Origin: Bacillus sp. FJAT-25509
GTDB taxonomy: Bacteria > Bacillota > Bacilli > Bacillales > Bacillaceae_G
Assembly: GCF_001420605.1 (NCBI RefSeq)
Contig: NZ_LJIZ01000007.1
Location: forward strand, 62,001 to 126,000
Reading direction: 5' to 3'
DNA: 64,000 nt
The notes beneath the pieces are model-generated. The model made no database searches and was not told the DNA's origin. It saw only the letters and a list, made by a program, of their open reading frames with translations. Made by a program: the position numbers and the translations under genes. Of the stretch, positions 44,110 to 54,100 are shown one piece after another (within the stretch, counting starts at the first letter, position 1; each line of letters opens with the position of its first letter).

Positions 44110-44168
44110 TTGTAAATGCAATAAAAATGGTATATATTGAATTTAACTTATTTATGTTGCATTTGCAA
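44110..44168. promoter_or_regulatory. Candidate MarR operators
   Basis: TTGTAAATGCAA (44110-44121) and TTGCATTTGCAA (44157-44168) share the dyad TTGYA-N2-TGCAA and lie 47 bases apart in the divergent gap, on either side of a TATATT box at about 44131. Confidence 0.5.
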
Positions 44169-44208
44169 TAAAACAACAAAAAAATTTAATGAAAAGGGAC
44201 TGATAAAA

Positions 44209-44649
44209 ATGATGAATACAAAAAAAGTAACGAATGAAGACGAGCTAAAAATAGCATTTGCAATAAGGAAAGATATATTTGTGAAAGAACAAGGAGTACC
44301 TCTAGAAGATGAATTTGATCAATATGATAATTTAAATGGAGATTGCGAACACATATTAGTTCATTACAATGAACAACCAGTCGGAACAGGAAGAATTAGG
44401 TTTGTTGAGGGCGTAGGTAAATTAGAAAGAATCTGTATCCTTGAGTCTTTCCGAAAATTTGGTCTAGGCAAAAACATTATTAAAGCTTTAGAAGAAATCG
44501 CGGAAGAGCAAGGAACTTCGAAAGTAAAATTGCATGGCCAAACACATGCAGAAGGTTTTTATAAAAAACTTGGTTATCAAACTTCCTCTGATGTCTTTAT
44601 AGAAGACGGGATCCCTCATATTCTAATGCTAAAAGAAATAACTAAATGA
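44209..44649 (+). CDS. GNAT-family N-acetyltransferase (YjcF/ElaA-like)
   Basis: 147 residues from the ATG at 44209 with AAGGGAC upstream; the open frame extends 24 codons earlier, through the operator. AFAIRKDIFVKEQGVPLEDEFDQYD is the characteristic N-terminus of this subgroup; LERICILESFRKFGLGKNIIKAL binds acetyl-CoA. Overlaps the next gene by four bases (ATGA). Confidence 0.9.
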   Translation: MMNTKKVTNEDELKIAFAIRKDIFVKEQGVPLEDEFDQYDNLNGDCEHILVHYNEQPVGTGRIRFVEGVGKLERICILESFRKFGLGKNIIKALEEIAEEQGTSKVKLHGQTHAEGFYKKLGYQTSSDVFIEDGIPHILMLKEITK

Positions 44650-45311
44650 TAAAGCGATTAATTATAGTGAAATATGCTTTTTACGTAATAGGAATTTTAA
44701 TATTAACTTTAGGTATTTCAATCAATATACAATCTAACCTGGGAACTTCACCTTTTGATGCGCTTTTAGTAGGGCTATCCAAAAATGTGGGGCTGACTGT
44801 CGGAAGTTGGGAAATCATCATTGCTTTACTACTAATATGTATAAATTCTTTTATAAAAAGACAAAGACCAGAATTTTTAGGATTAGTAACTGCCTTTATT
44901 ACGGGTATCGGTATTGATATGTGGCTTTATTTACTACACAATTTAGTAACACCTGAAATTTGGTATAGCAAAACAGCTTGTTATAGTATCGGATTAGTTA
45001 TTTCAGGACTCGGCACTGCAACCTATTTACACACAAACTTTGCACCGATTCCAGTAGACCGATTAACATTAATCCTCCAAGAATTAACTAAAACAAATAT
45101 CTTTTTTTCGAAAACACTCATTTATCTCATTTTCTTAATAGCAGCATTCATTTCAAATGGGCCAATCGGCATTGGAACAATCCTAACCGTTTGCTTTGGT
45201 GGGTTAATACTTAATTTCTTTATGCCACTTACAAAAAAGTTATTAGACCGCATATTATCTCAACATAGTACATCTTCTAACTTTGAAAAAGAGAAAAATC
45301 TTTCTATATAG
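44646..45311 (+). CDS. YczE/YyaS/YitT-family membrane protein
   Basis: 221 residues, about five helices, with the family opening GILILTLGISINIQSNLGTSPFDALLVGLS and a second half FAPIPVDRLTLILQELTK. Function is not firmly known in the family; B. subtilis YczE affects surfactin or antibiotic production. Translationally coupled to the acetyltransferase. Confidence 0.88.
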   Translation: MIKRLIIVKYAFYVIGILILTLGISINIQSNLGTSPFDALLVGLSKNVGLTVGSWEIIIALLLICINSFIKRQRPEFLGLVTAFITGIGIDMWLYLLHNLVTPEIWYSKTACYSIGLVISGLGTATYLHTNFAPIPVDRLTLILQELTKTNIFFSKTLIYLIFLIAAFISNGPIGIGTILTVCFGGLILNFFMPLTKKLLDRILSQHSTSSNFEKEKNLSI

Positions 45312-45368
45312 ATGTACTAGCTCATAAATCTACTGTCTTCGGAAACACTATCCTTGGAGGTGAAGCAC

Positions 45369-45503
45369 ATGAGTAAAAAATCATCTGGAAGAGGACAAAA
45401 AGCCCCAAGTGTTAATCCACAAGGATACGGAAAAGACGTTGAATTTTCAACCGAGCCTCAAAGTGAACTACAAAATTTAGCAAAAAAGTCGAACAAAAAA
45501 TAA
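45369..45503 (+). CDS. sspL: Small acid-soluble spore protein, SspL-like
   Basis: A 44-codon gene: begins MSKKSSGRGQKAPSVNPQGY and ends SELQNLAKKSNKK. The N-terminal basic part, the NPQG motif and the ELxxxAKKSN ending match the tiny B. subtilis SspL as I recall it. Perfect GGAGGTGA site six bases before ATG. Followed at once by a terminator. Would be made in the forespore; I do not see a convincing SigG promoter. Confidence 0.75.
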   Translation: MSKKSSGRGQKAPSVNPQGYGKDVEFSTEPQSELQNLAKKSNKK

Positions 45504-45515
45504 ACTTTGCTATTA

Positions 45516-45562
45516 AAAACAACCAGAATTACCCATAACGGGGCTATTCTGGTTGTTTTTTT
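45516..45562. terminator. Bidirectional terminator
   Basis: AACAACCAGAAT pairs with ATTCTGGTTGTT, followed by TTTTTTA. Confidence 0.9.
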
Positions 45563-45569
45563 ACTTAAT

Positions 45570-46373
45570 CTATAATGGGGATTTTGTACCAATTACGACT
45601 GTGGCGTCCAATTCAATATTGTGTTTTAATTCAGCTATTAGTCCATATTCAGTAAAGATTTCAGCTGTTTGAGGAGCCTGATTTTTGCTCGTTTCTATTA
45701 ATAAATGCCCGCCTGAAGCTAACCAAATAGACGCATTTTCTGCCACTTTTCGATGAATATCATTTCCATCCATACCACCATCAAGTGCCACTTTCGGCTC
45801 ATAAAGACGTGCCTCCTGTGGCAGCGACTTTATTGCCTCAGTTGGAACATATGGTGCGTTCGCCACTATAATATCAACATTCCCAAGTAAATGAGGTGGC
45901 AGTGGATTATAAAGGTCCCCTTCATAAACAAGACCACCTAGTTTAGAAACATTGAACTTGGCACACTGAACTGCAGTAGGATCAATATCGACCGCATACA
46001 ACGTAACGAACCCCACTGCCTTCGAAATCGCTACACCCACTGCACCAGAACCACAACAAAGATCGACCACTTTGACACCAGGTACAGATAAATCAATAGC
46101 ATTTTTAGCAAGAAACTCTGTCCGACGTCGGGGAACAAAGACACCTGGGACCACTGCAATCCTATTGCCATAAAAATCCGCCCAACCTAGGATATATTCT
46201 AATGGTGAGCCAGTTACTCGAAGATTTACCATTGTTAAAAGTTCTTCCAAAGTATCCGCTTCAGAAATGAGAAGCTGAGCCTCTTCTTCTGCAAAAACGC
46301 AACCGGCGTTTCGAAGTTGCTCGATTATATAGTCACTACTAGAAATTTCATTTTGCTTTATAATAATTACCAC
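45570..46373 (-). CDS. PrmC/HemK-family protein N5-glutamine methyltransferase-like
   Basis: 267 residues. N-terminal helical domain to about 75, then a Rossmann methyltransferase: VVDLCCGSGAVGVAISKA binds SAM, and the NPPY motif is NAPYVPTEA. The proline-to-alanine variant is typical of proteins called putative protein N5-glutamine methyltransferase, distinct from true PrmC. GTG start without a clear ribosome site. Target protein unknown. Confidence 0.83.
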   Translation of the reverse strand: MVIIIKQNEISSSDYIIEQLRNAGCVFAEEEAQLLISEADTLEELLTMVNLRVTGSPLEYILGWADFYGNRIAVVPGVFVPRRRTEFLAKNAIDLSVPGVKVVDLCCGSGAVGVAISKAVGFVTLYAVDIDPTAVQCAKFNVSKLGGLVYEGDLYNPLPPHLLGNVDIIVANAPYVPTEAIKSLPQEARLYEPKVALDGGMDGNDIHRKVAENASIWLASGGHLLIETSKNQAPQTAEIFTEYGLIAELKHNIELDATVVIGTKSPL

Positions 46374-46546
46374 CCAATCTTTATAAAGTTTATTATTGGG
46401 AGTTCGTTATATAATCTAAAATACCTTCTTCAACTTGGATACTAGTAGTTGGAGATGGTCCTTGCTACGCGGTCTGTAAATATTTATTAAAAAAAAACAG
46501 AATAACTCTCTATAGAGATCAATTCGTTTTTTAAACACTTATTAGT

Positions 46547-46968
46547 TTAAGACATACTTGCCAGATGTTCCCCAAGACGATCCATTGTCTGTTCAGCACC
46601 TGAACGGCATATGTTTTTACCTTATCAAATACAGTAACATCTTATTCAAATCGTGAACTATATGTAAGTTTAGTCTTACCATCAAGCTCTTCAAAGATTG
46701 CTGTCGCTAGAAAATGAGAAAACACATCATGTTTGAAGACGATTCTCTCCAGTTGAACGACTTCGACTATGATATTAGTGTTTGGAAAATCAACGCCATC
46801 AGGACTGTTCATGATAAACTCCCATATACCTCCAGGTTTCATCTCAAACTTTTTAAAAGTCTACGTAAATCCATTAGGTCTCCACCACTTTGATAAGTGC
46901 TCCTCATTCGTCCAAGCTTCAAACACAAGCTCACGTGGAGCATCTAGTACCGAGGCCAATTTAAGAAA
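46547..46968 (-). pseudogene. Decayed AHSA1/SRPBCC-domain gene
   Basis: Reading the minus strand: [20 protein letters not shown] then [12 protein letters not shown], an in-frame stop, TFKKFEMKPGGIWEFIMNSP continuing to KLTYSSRFE, another stop, DVTVFDKVKTYAV, then a frameshift into GAEQTMDRLGEHLASMS. These are successive parts of one AHSA1 (Aha1 C-terminal/SRPBCC) protein of about 145 residues. At least two stops, one frameshift and a lost 5' end with no start codon make it non-functional. Confidence 0.85.
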
Positions 46969-46974
46969 TTAAAT

Positions 46975-48213
46975 TCAACTTAAAATTCGTATATATTTTT
47001 CTTCTAATTCATCACTCAAAAAATCTCGATAATGCCAGATTGCTAATAAACATTTTTGGAATCTCCCATGACTCTCCGAATTTTTGACCTTTAACGCTAC
47101 GTTTAATATTTCATCAAGACCTTCGTTTATTTTATCTTCTTCACATTTTAACAATCCTAGTGCATAACAGTAATCTAAATAAAGATGCTGTTTAAATAGA
47201 TCAGTTGAGTTGCCCATTTCAACGATTTGATCTTCATACTTTTCAATAAAGTTTTCAGCATCTTCTAGTCTACCTAACTTAACATAGCTTTCTATAATTC
47301 TTGGAATTCCTACATAAAAGTCATCTCGATTTAAAAGCCAATTAATATATGAATCAACAACATGTAGATTGCCAAAATCTATGTGCGCGACAAATCGGTT
47401 TCCAACAGCAATATCCGCATAATACGTATTAATTTTTTCATATTTTTCAATTAGGTTTAAAATATCATCCAAATTGCCACCTAATCTTGTTAGTGCAAAT
47501 GCCTGATACATTAATGCTCGTCCTATATGCTCTTTAATTTTAGCCATTCTTTCTAATCGTTTAGCATAATGTAAAACCTCATCCCAATTTTTTAACATAT
47601 AGTAAGTAGCTGTAATCCATAAGATTGTTAATTCCTGAAACTTAGGCGGCATATAGGAAATGTACTCAATAATTCGAACTAAAACTAAACTTCCCTCACT
47701 CGTTAGACGAGTCATATAAAATTTTCGGAAATAACTAATTGCTACTTCTTCAGTTCCTGAATTGGGCATGTGCTCAATGATTATTTCGTACAAAGGTAGT
47801 GCTTCTTTTTCCTTTCCTTCTAAAAACAACTGCTCTGCAATATGGAATAAATTTTGAAAGTATTTAGAACGGATTGCTTTTGATTTTTCCTCAATCATTA
47901 CTGATAAAATAAAGTTTAATTCCGTCTTAAAACCATTCTTGGCACATTCATAGATAAAGGCATCACTTCTCCTTTTATCTAATAAATTTCTCTCATTAAA
48001 ACATAGTTTCGCATATCCTTTGTAAAAGAATCCTTTAGGTAGTTGAAAAGCCTCAGTTATTGCATCCAAGTAATGCAATGATAGTGGTTTTTTATTATTA
48101 AAGATTCTACTCATATCGCTATAATGGATATCTGCTTTTCTTGCTAACTCTTTAAGATTCCATTTATTTACCTTCATCAGCTTGTTAAACTCGTAAAGTA
48201 GAAAATCATTCAT
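46975..48213 (-). CDS. HTH plus TPR regulator (RRNPP-like)
   Basis: 412 residues. N-terminal XRE helix-turn-helix (NKWNLKELARKADIHYSDMSRIFNNKKPLS), then from about 100 helical TPR-like repeats (FHIAEQLFLEGKEKEALPLYEIII, LERMAKIKEHIGRALMYQAFAL). This is the layout of RRNPP-type regulators (Rap, PlcR, NprR) or of phage and plasmid HTH-TPR proteins. I find no secreted pheromone-like mini-gene next to it; the downstream neighbour is the AHSA1 pseudogene. Ribosome site is the GGTGGGGGTG run. Confidence 0.8.
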   Translation of the reverse strand: MNDFLLYEFNKLMKVNKWNLKELARKADIHYSDMSRIFNNKKPLSLHYLDAITEAFQLPKGFFYKGYAKLCFNERNLLDKRRSDAFIYECAKNGFKTELNFILSVMIEEKSKAIRSKYFQNLFHIAEQLFLEGKEKEALPLYEIIIEHMPNSGTEEVAISYFRKFYMTRLTSEGSLVLVRIIEYISYMPPKFQELTILWITATYYMLKNWDEVLHYAKRLERMAKIKEHIGRALMYQAFALTRLGGNLDDILNLIEKYEKINTYYADIAVGNRFVAHIDFGNLHVVDSYINWLLNRDDFYVGIPRIIESYVKLGRLEDAENFIEKYEDQIVEMGNSTDLFKQHLYLDYCYALGLLKCEEDKINEGLDEILNVALKVKNSESHGRFQKCLLAIWHYRDFLSDELEEKYIRILS

Positions 48214-48832
48214 GTTGCACCCCCACCTAATTTTTAAAATTTCTCTCTATATGAAAAGCAAAAATGCCATAAACCACTTTATCTATGGCTTACAGCATCT
48301 AATTATTGTTAACTGGAATGAAATATATTGAAGTACTAAGATGCTGTCTAACTACACGAGGTTATGATTTTGTAGTTTATCTTTAAAATGATTGTCTCTT
48401 TGTTCAGTTCAAATTATGAATTGAACCCAGTTATTATTATCATGCAATTTTAAATACCGAAAATAAACTTAAAAATATTATTATAGAATACAAATTATGT
48501 GCATCTTTATTTTTGATTTGGCTATAAAACAATCACTTTTAATCTATATACCATTATTCAAAAATTTCAGAAAACAAAACCGATTCCTACCTTATTATTG
48601 TATACACTATATTTTAGTTACTTATATTTATCTTGTAAAACGCGTTTTTGTTTATTACCTATTAAGGAATACTTAATTACACACTTCTTAATAAAATATA
48701 TCGAAATAACAAATTCTCTTTTAGGCCAATGGTCAATATTTCCAGTACTAAAATACTATTTAATAATTTAATATATTTAAAAACATACAGTATAATTATT
48801 CATACTTCGACACCGCTTAAAGGAGGTACAAA
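48214..48832. other. 619-base intergenic region with three dyads
   Basis: No gene supported. Dyads: GCCATA/TATGGC (48266-48271, 48284-48289); ACAGCATCT with AGATGCTGT about 40 bases apart (48292 to about 48356); and GTTCAGTTCA-AATTA-TGAATTGAAC (48402-48426) with one mismatch. The last is a likely operator for the HTH-TPR or LysR regulator flanking the gap. Confidence 0.5.
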
Positions 48833-49720
48833 ATGAATATCGAGCATTTAAAATATATAGTAGAAATATCGAAAGAGGAATCTATTACAAAAGCAGCTAA
48901 AAACTTACATATATCTGCCTCAGCTGTTAGCCAAGCTTTGAAGGAATTAGAAAAGAAATTAGATTTAAAACTATTCTTCCGCTTAAAGATGAAAACAGTA
49001 CCTACCGAAGCTGGAAAAGAAGTCATTAAACAGGCACAAAAAGTCTTAGATGAATTTGAAGTTTTAGAGGATAAGATTTCAATTCAAAAGAATGCTCTTC
49101 AAACTCAAATAAAAATTGCAACTGTTCCCGGATTAATATATATGATTAATGACTCAATCATAAACTTCAAAAAAGATTTTCCAATGATTGATGTGCAAGT
49201 TTATGAATATGATCCTGCACAGATTCTAGACCTAATTCCAACTGTTCAACCTGATATTGCTTTTTTATTTTCAAATGAAAAAAGACTAAATGAAAACAAA
49301 GATTTACGATACGAACTGATGACTACAACAAAATACTGCGTACTCGTCGGTGACAAATCTCCCTTAAATAAGCTTCAAGAAGTTACGCCAGAAGACTTGA
49401 TTCAGGAAAATTTTGTTCTATATAACAGTAATTCTTTAATAGAACACAGTCGCAATATTTTTGACAATATGAAAATCTTATTCGTTACAAATAATACCGA
49501 TAGTATTAGAGATGCCGTAAAAAAAAATTTAGGGATTACACTGGTCCGTGATCTAACGTTTAAAAACCATCCTGATACTTTATTAGGAAAAATTAAGACC
49601 ATTCCTTTAAAAACTCCAACTTTTATAAGTGATGAATTCTGGTCTGTTTCTCTTGCAAGCAAGCCCCTTACTCAAGTTTCAAAAAACTTTATCAAATATA
49701 TGCAAGCTAATATAGAGTGA
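48833..49720 (+). CDS. LysR-family transcriptional regulator (second)
   Basis: 295 residues with the winged helix SKEESITKAAKNLHISASAVSQ and a co-inducer domain. Similar in layout to the LysR at 26495 (NIEHLKYIVEISKEESI against NIEQLIYIVEVAKYSSL), but without an adjacent target enzyme. AGGAGGT site. Followed by its own terminator. Confidence 0.92.
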   Translation: MNIEHLKYIVEISKEESITKAAKNLHISASAVSQALKELEKKLDLKLFFRLKMKTVPTEAGKEVIKQAQKVLDEFEVLEDKISIQKNALQTQIKIATVPGLIYMINDSIINFKKDFPMIDVQVYEYDPAQILDLIPTVQPDIAFLFSNEKRLNENKDLRYELMTTTKYCVLVGDKSPLNKLQEVTPEDLIQENFVLYNSNSLIEHSRNIFDNMKILFVTNNTDSIRDAVKKNLGITLVRDLTFKNHPDTLLGKIKTIPLKTPTFISDEFWSVSLASKPLTQVSKNFIKYMQANIE

Positions 49721-49729
49721 AAACTAACT

Positions 49730-49760
49730 AGACCAAATCTTTGAGGGATTTGGTTTTTTA
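49730..49760 (+). terminator. Terminator of the second LysR
   Basis: ACCAAATC pairs with GATTTGGT, then TTTTTT. Confidence 0.88.
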
Positions 49761-49899
49761 CTATCTAAATAGTCCTCTTTCTGTCGATATTTACATTATA
49801 TTGAAGGTTGATTTGATTTGAAGTTTGAAAAAAACTATAAATTTTAAATTTTCCTAAACTGAAGGGTTCCTCCCGAAAAAGCTAACCTAAACATAATTT

Positions 49900-49935
49900 G
49901 CCTTACCGCCATGGAATAAGGCACCATTCCTTTTC
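49900..49935 (+). promoter_or_regulatory. Alternative hairpins in the leader of the 74-residue gene
   Basis: GCCTTA (49900-49905) can pair with TAAGGC (49917-49922), or GGAAT (49913-49917) with ATTCC further on; the two stems exclude each other. A cis-acting RNA switch is possible but unproved. Confidence 0.25.
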
Positions 49936-49974
49936 CAATCAAATATACTTATTTGAAAGGAGTGAGTGATCAAA

Positions 49975-50199
49975 ATGCCTTGGAGTCAAAAAATAAGATA
50001 TTTAGTAGGTCAACCAGTAGGAGTTTCTTTAACAAATGGGCAAGGTACATCAGGAGTATTGTGTGGTGTATCTGGTTCAAAGGTTCTAATTATTGAATAT
50101 ATGTATCAATCACAATTTGCTCTAAAACAGTACGATTTCAATATGATTCAAGATATTAATGGATTTCCACCTTGTCAAAGCCAGCATCCGGTTTATTAA
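49975..50199 (+). CDS. Small protein, 74 aa, unknown function
   Basis: Begins MPWSQKIRYLVGQPVGVSL and contains NGQGTSGVLCGVSGSKVLII, a pattern of short beta strands like a small Sm or SH3-type barrel, ending PPCQSQHPVY. GGAG and GTGAT lie before the ATG at 49975; a GTG at 49966 is too close to the site. Such small proteins in spore formers are often coat or spore-crust components, but I cannot name this one. Confidence 0.65.
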   Translation: MPWSQKIRYLVGQPVGVSLTNGQGTSGVLCGVSGSKVLIIEYMYQSQFALKQYDFNMIQDINGFPPCQSQHPVY

Positions 50200-50403
50200 A
50201 TAGTTCTCTATCCTTAATTTCAACTTCCATGTACCATATTATGAATAGTAATCAAAACTATTAAAACCTGCATAAGTGTGTAGGTTTTTCATATTTAAAT
50301 TGGAATGGACATTTAATTGTTTCTTACAAAAGAATCTACTTTTACGTATTATCTATTTCTTTTATGTAAAAATATAGTAAGAATAAAATTAAAGGTGAAG
50401 GTA

Positions 50404-51117
50404 ATGATTGGAACAATTGACGTCATAGTTCGAACTCTTTCAGCATTTGTTTTACTTATTTGTATTACTCACATACTAGGAAAACAAACCATTTCAAAGA
50501 TGACTTATCACGATTATATTACTTCTATTACAATAGGTTCTATTGCAGGTAATTTAGCGTTTAATACTTCAATAAGATTCAGTAACTATCTAACTGCATT
50601 AATCATTCTTTGCACGTTTTTATTCCTTGCTACTTTGGTTTCATTAAAGAATAAAAAAGCTAGAGCAATATTTAATGGAGAGCCTACTGTTGTTATACAA
50701 GATGGTAAAATTCTTGAAAAAAACATAGAAAAATTAAGAATTTCAATGGATTCATTCAATCAAGCACTGAGAAGGAGAGATATCTTTGATATAGATGAGG
50801 TAGAATTCGCTATTTTTGAACCTGATGGACATTTATCTATATTAAAGAAACCATTATATCGTTTTGTAACTAGAAAAGATTTGGGAATATCTAGTCCTTC
50901 GCAGTCAAATTTCCCTATTGAACTCATTATGGATGGTCAAATGGTTGATAAAAACATCACTCAAAACCACTTAACAAAAGATTGGATCGTTACTGAAATT
51001 GAGCGACGAGGTTTGAAATTGGCTGATGTTTCATATTGTGTTCGTGGAACAAATGGTCAATTGTATTTTGATTTGTACAAAGATCAGATTAAATCGCCTG
51101 TTGATATAGAGGAATGA
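50404..51117 (+). CDS. DUF421/YetF-family membrane protein
   Basis: 237 residues from the ATG at 50404 (AAAGGTGAAGG upstream; the open frame runs 29 codons earlier without a site). Three N-terminal helices with the family motif LGKQTISKMTYHDYITSITIGSIAG, then the soluble DUF421 region LRISMDSFNQALRRRDIFDIDEVEFAIFEPDG. Relatives in Bacillus (YetF, YrbG, YdfR, YkjA) are linked to spore resistance and germination; the exact role here is unknown. Confidence 0.88.
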   Translation: MIGTIDVIVRTLSAFVLLICITHILGKQTISKMTYHDYITSITIGSIAGNLAFNTSIRFSNYLTALIILCTFLFLATLVSLKNKKARAIFNGEPTVVIQDGKILEKNIEKLRISMDSFNQALRRRDIFDIDEVEFAIFEPDGHLSILKKPLYRFVTRKDLGISSPSQSNFPIELIMDGQMVDKNITQNHLTKDWIVTEIERRGLKLADVSYCVRGTNGQLYFDLYKDQIKSPVDIEE

Positions 51118-51124
51118 ATAAAAG

Positions 51125-51160
51125 AATCGGTAACCTCACTTGAGATTACCGATTTTCTGT
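51125..51160. terminator. Bidirectional terminator
   Basis: AATCGGTAA (51125-51133) pairs with TTACCGATT (51146-51154), followed by TTTC. Confidence 0.85.
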
Positions 51161-51171
51161 AATTTTATAGA

Positions 51172-54100
51172 TTAATTTAGACCAAGTGCTTCTAACACAT
51201 CATCTAATGTTTTACCTTTATATTTCTTAACTGGTTTTGGCGAATTATCATTCCAAGGATTTTGCATCATGTAGTTATTAATGACATATTGCATATCTTT
51301 TGCATCCACAACGCCATCATAGTTAATGTCAGCAGCACGCTTATTTGTATCCCAGTATGTTTGAATGTACAGCGCATCATTTACGTCAATGACATTATCT
51401 TTATTGACATCTCCACCAGGGATATAGTCATATTGAACTGGTTTTGATCCTGCTGTTACTTTTCCGTCTTCTTTTATCCCTACTGTAAAATCTTTTGAGA
51501 GCGTAAAGTGACCTGGTACATCAATTTTCAAATTAAAATTATCTTCTGTTATCGGCAACCTTGTTCTAATTGACCACGGATTTGTTGAAGAATAACCAAA
51601 TTGATCCGTTACACCATATTCTTTACCTTTTGAATCTTTCACACTAATTTTTGTACCTGTTTTACTATAGTCAAGTTGTTTCATTTCTGGCTCTAAACCA
51701 CCAAACTTCATTAATCCTTCTGCTTCAATGCCTGATCTCATAAGTGAATAAGTAGGTGTGATATAGAAATACGGTTGAATTCCTTGAGTCGTTACTGTAC
51801 TGTTATCCACATTTGTATAAACAGCGCTAAAGAATCTTGAACCGGTTGTACTTTTGAAGCTCATTGGTCCTTTGTAGTAGACGTCTTTTGCTTTGAATGT
51901 TGCGTCTACTAGGGATACATCGCCAGCAATTCCTTTATTCGCAAGGTCTCCAGTTGCAGTTGCAGTAATCGTCATTTTAGTGTTCCCACCCTCAGAAGGG
52001 GTAGTCGTATATTGAACATCTAGCTTGCCTTTAAAAGCCATATTTGGTTGTACATTTACTACATCAAGGAACGTGCTTGGATATACGAAACTGAATTCAG
52101 CTTTCTTCAAGTTTGTTTTCACATTTTTTGTTGAGAATGTTAAAGTTGTTGATTCCCCCATGTTTATGCGTTTCTTATCAGAAATTGCAGTTGTATAAGA
52201 AGTACCTTTTCTAACAAAATAAGCATCAATGAAACTGCCATAATTTCTTACACTTGATTTACTATAATCTGAGAAATCGTATTCTGTAATTGGATTTACA
52301 ATTGGACCAGAAGTAGCTAAAGGTATTTGTGCATTGAAATTTCCTTTTGAGTCTAATGGAATACTGATTTCTGATGAATTAGAAGGATTATAATACGTAA
52401 AAGTATTATCTCCTTGTGAAGCAGAAATGCCCCCTGCCTTCATCTCATCGATATCTTTATCAAATACATTTCCTGATACAGTAACCTTAGTGTCAGTTGG
52501 GATAGTAGTTTCATAAATGCCCCCTGCTGTCATATTGTCCATCGTTACCTTTGGTTCTCTCTCTCCATAGTAAACCGGTGCATCTGATGTGAACTTTTCT
52601 CCTTTATCGTTTGTACCAACCATACGAATTTTATATAATCCAGGATCTGTCTGTTTTGAATCATACGTAATTGGATTATCCGGATTGCCAGTTAATGGAT
52701 AATATCTACCTTCATTTAAAACTCCTCGGAAATAATATTCCGTATTCTCGTCTGCTCCCATTCCATCAGCTGAGCCCAAGAATCCGATTTCTTTATCTGT
52801 TTCTGGGTCCACAAGGAAGAAATCAAAGTAACGCATATGTGAATTCAGTTTAAAGTTTACTCCAATTGACCATCTCGTGTAGTTACTTCCTGCTTCATAT
52901 GCAATTGTATAAGCTGATGGATTACCAGTTACATAGGCTATCCCTTCTTTTACCGTGTGAATCGCAAACGGGATTTTATATGTTTCATTTGAATCCTTCT
53001 GGTTTGTATAGACTACATATCCTTCATAAGTTCCGAGTTTTGCAGATTTCGGAACATTGATCGTAGCGTTCATATTCGCACTGCTGTATTTTTTTACTTT
53101 GATAGAAGATTTTACATCTAGTGTAACACCATTTTCAGCAGCATCTTGATTTGCTCTAGAGTCGTCTGTAAAGCGAGCATCTAATGTCTGGAACTGAACC
53201 TTTACGTCATATGTTTTATCTACAGAAGATTTATTAAATAAAGTGATTGAACATTGATCTGTCAAGTCTTTACCATCAACAGCTTGTTCACCAAAACTTA
53301 ACGCTCCAGTAATGTTTTTTATTTGTTTAATGCCCTTACTTGCTAGAGTGGTTCCACCGGTATTCGTTGCATTATCTTTAACCGTTGAAGTAGTGTCTTT
53401 AACTTGGATCTCCGTCTGTGCATGAACAGCTTTATAAGGGTTTACACGCCCAGCGCCAACTTCATAAACACTGTATTTATCAGATAAGGGATCCGCTGTA
53501 TTCATAAGTGTTGCTTTAATATCTGAAGTATCCATATCAGGATGAGCTTGCTTGATTAAAGCGGCTACCCCTACAACGTTTGGCGTTGCCATCGATGTCC
53601 CAGATAAGCGATCGTATGCATAATTATAGTTTCCGATTTGATCCGCTCCGTGCATATAGGAAGGAACAGTAGAAAATACTGATACTCCTGGTGCAATTAC
53701 TTCAGGTTTAATATCGTATAATACACGTGATGGACCGCGTGAACTAAACGGCGCTAATTTATCACCTGTTGTCACTAATTGTTTCATATTACTAAAAGTA
53801 AAGTCTATCGATGCACCTGGTACTGCTCCTGTTCCAAATGTAGGCAATTTAGTTGCTAAAGCTTTTCCTTGTGCGTTACTTAGTAAAAATGTTGGTATAT
53901 AGTTAAAACCTTCTCCAAGATATACATCACCATTTGGAACGGGCGTGTCGTATAAAACAACAGCTTTTGCACCATGTGCCTTAGCAGTCGCTATGATTTG
54001 TGCCATTGGGTAGCTTCCTCGTTGTGCCAGTACAACTTTTCCTTTTACATCAATTGGAACAGTAGCTTTATCATCCTTCCAATAACTAACTTCACCGCCA

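Noticed and set aside
48214-48832. Search for an RRNPP signalling-peptide gene
   Set aside because: No short frame with a signal-peptide-like sequence and ribosome site was found on either strand.
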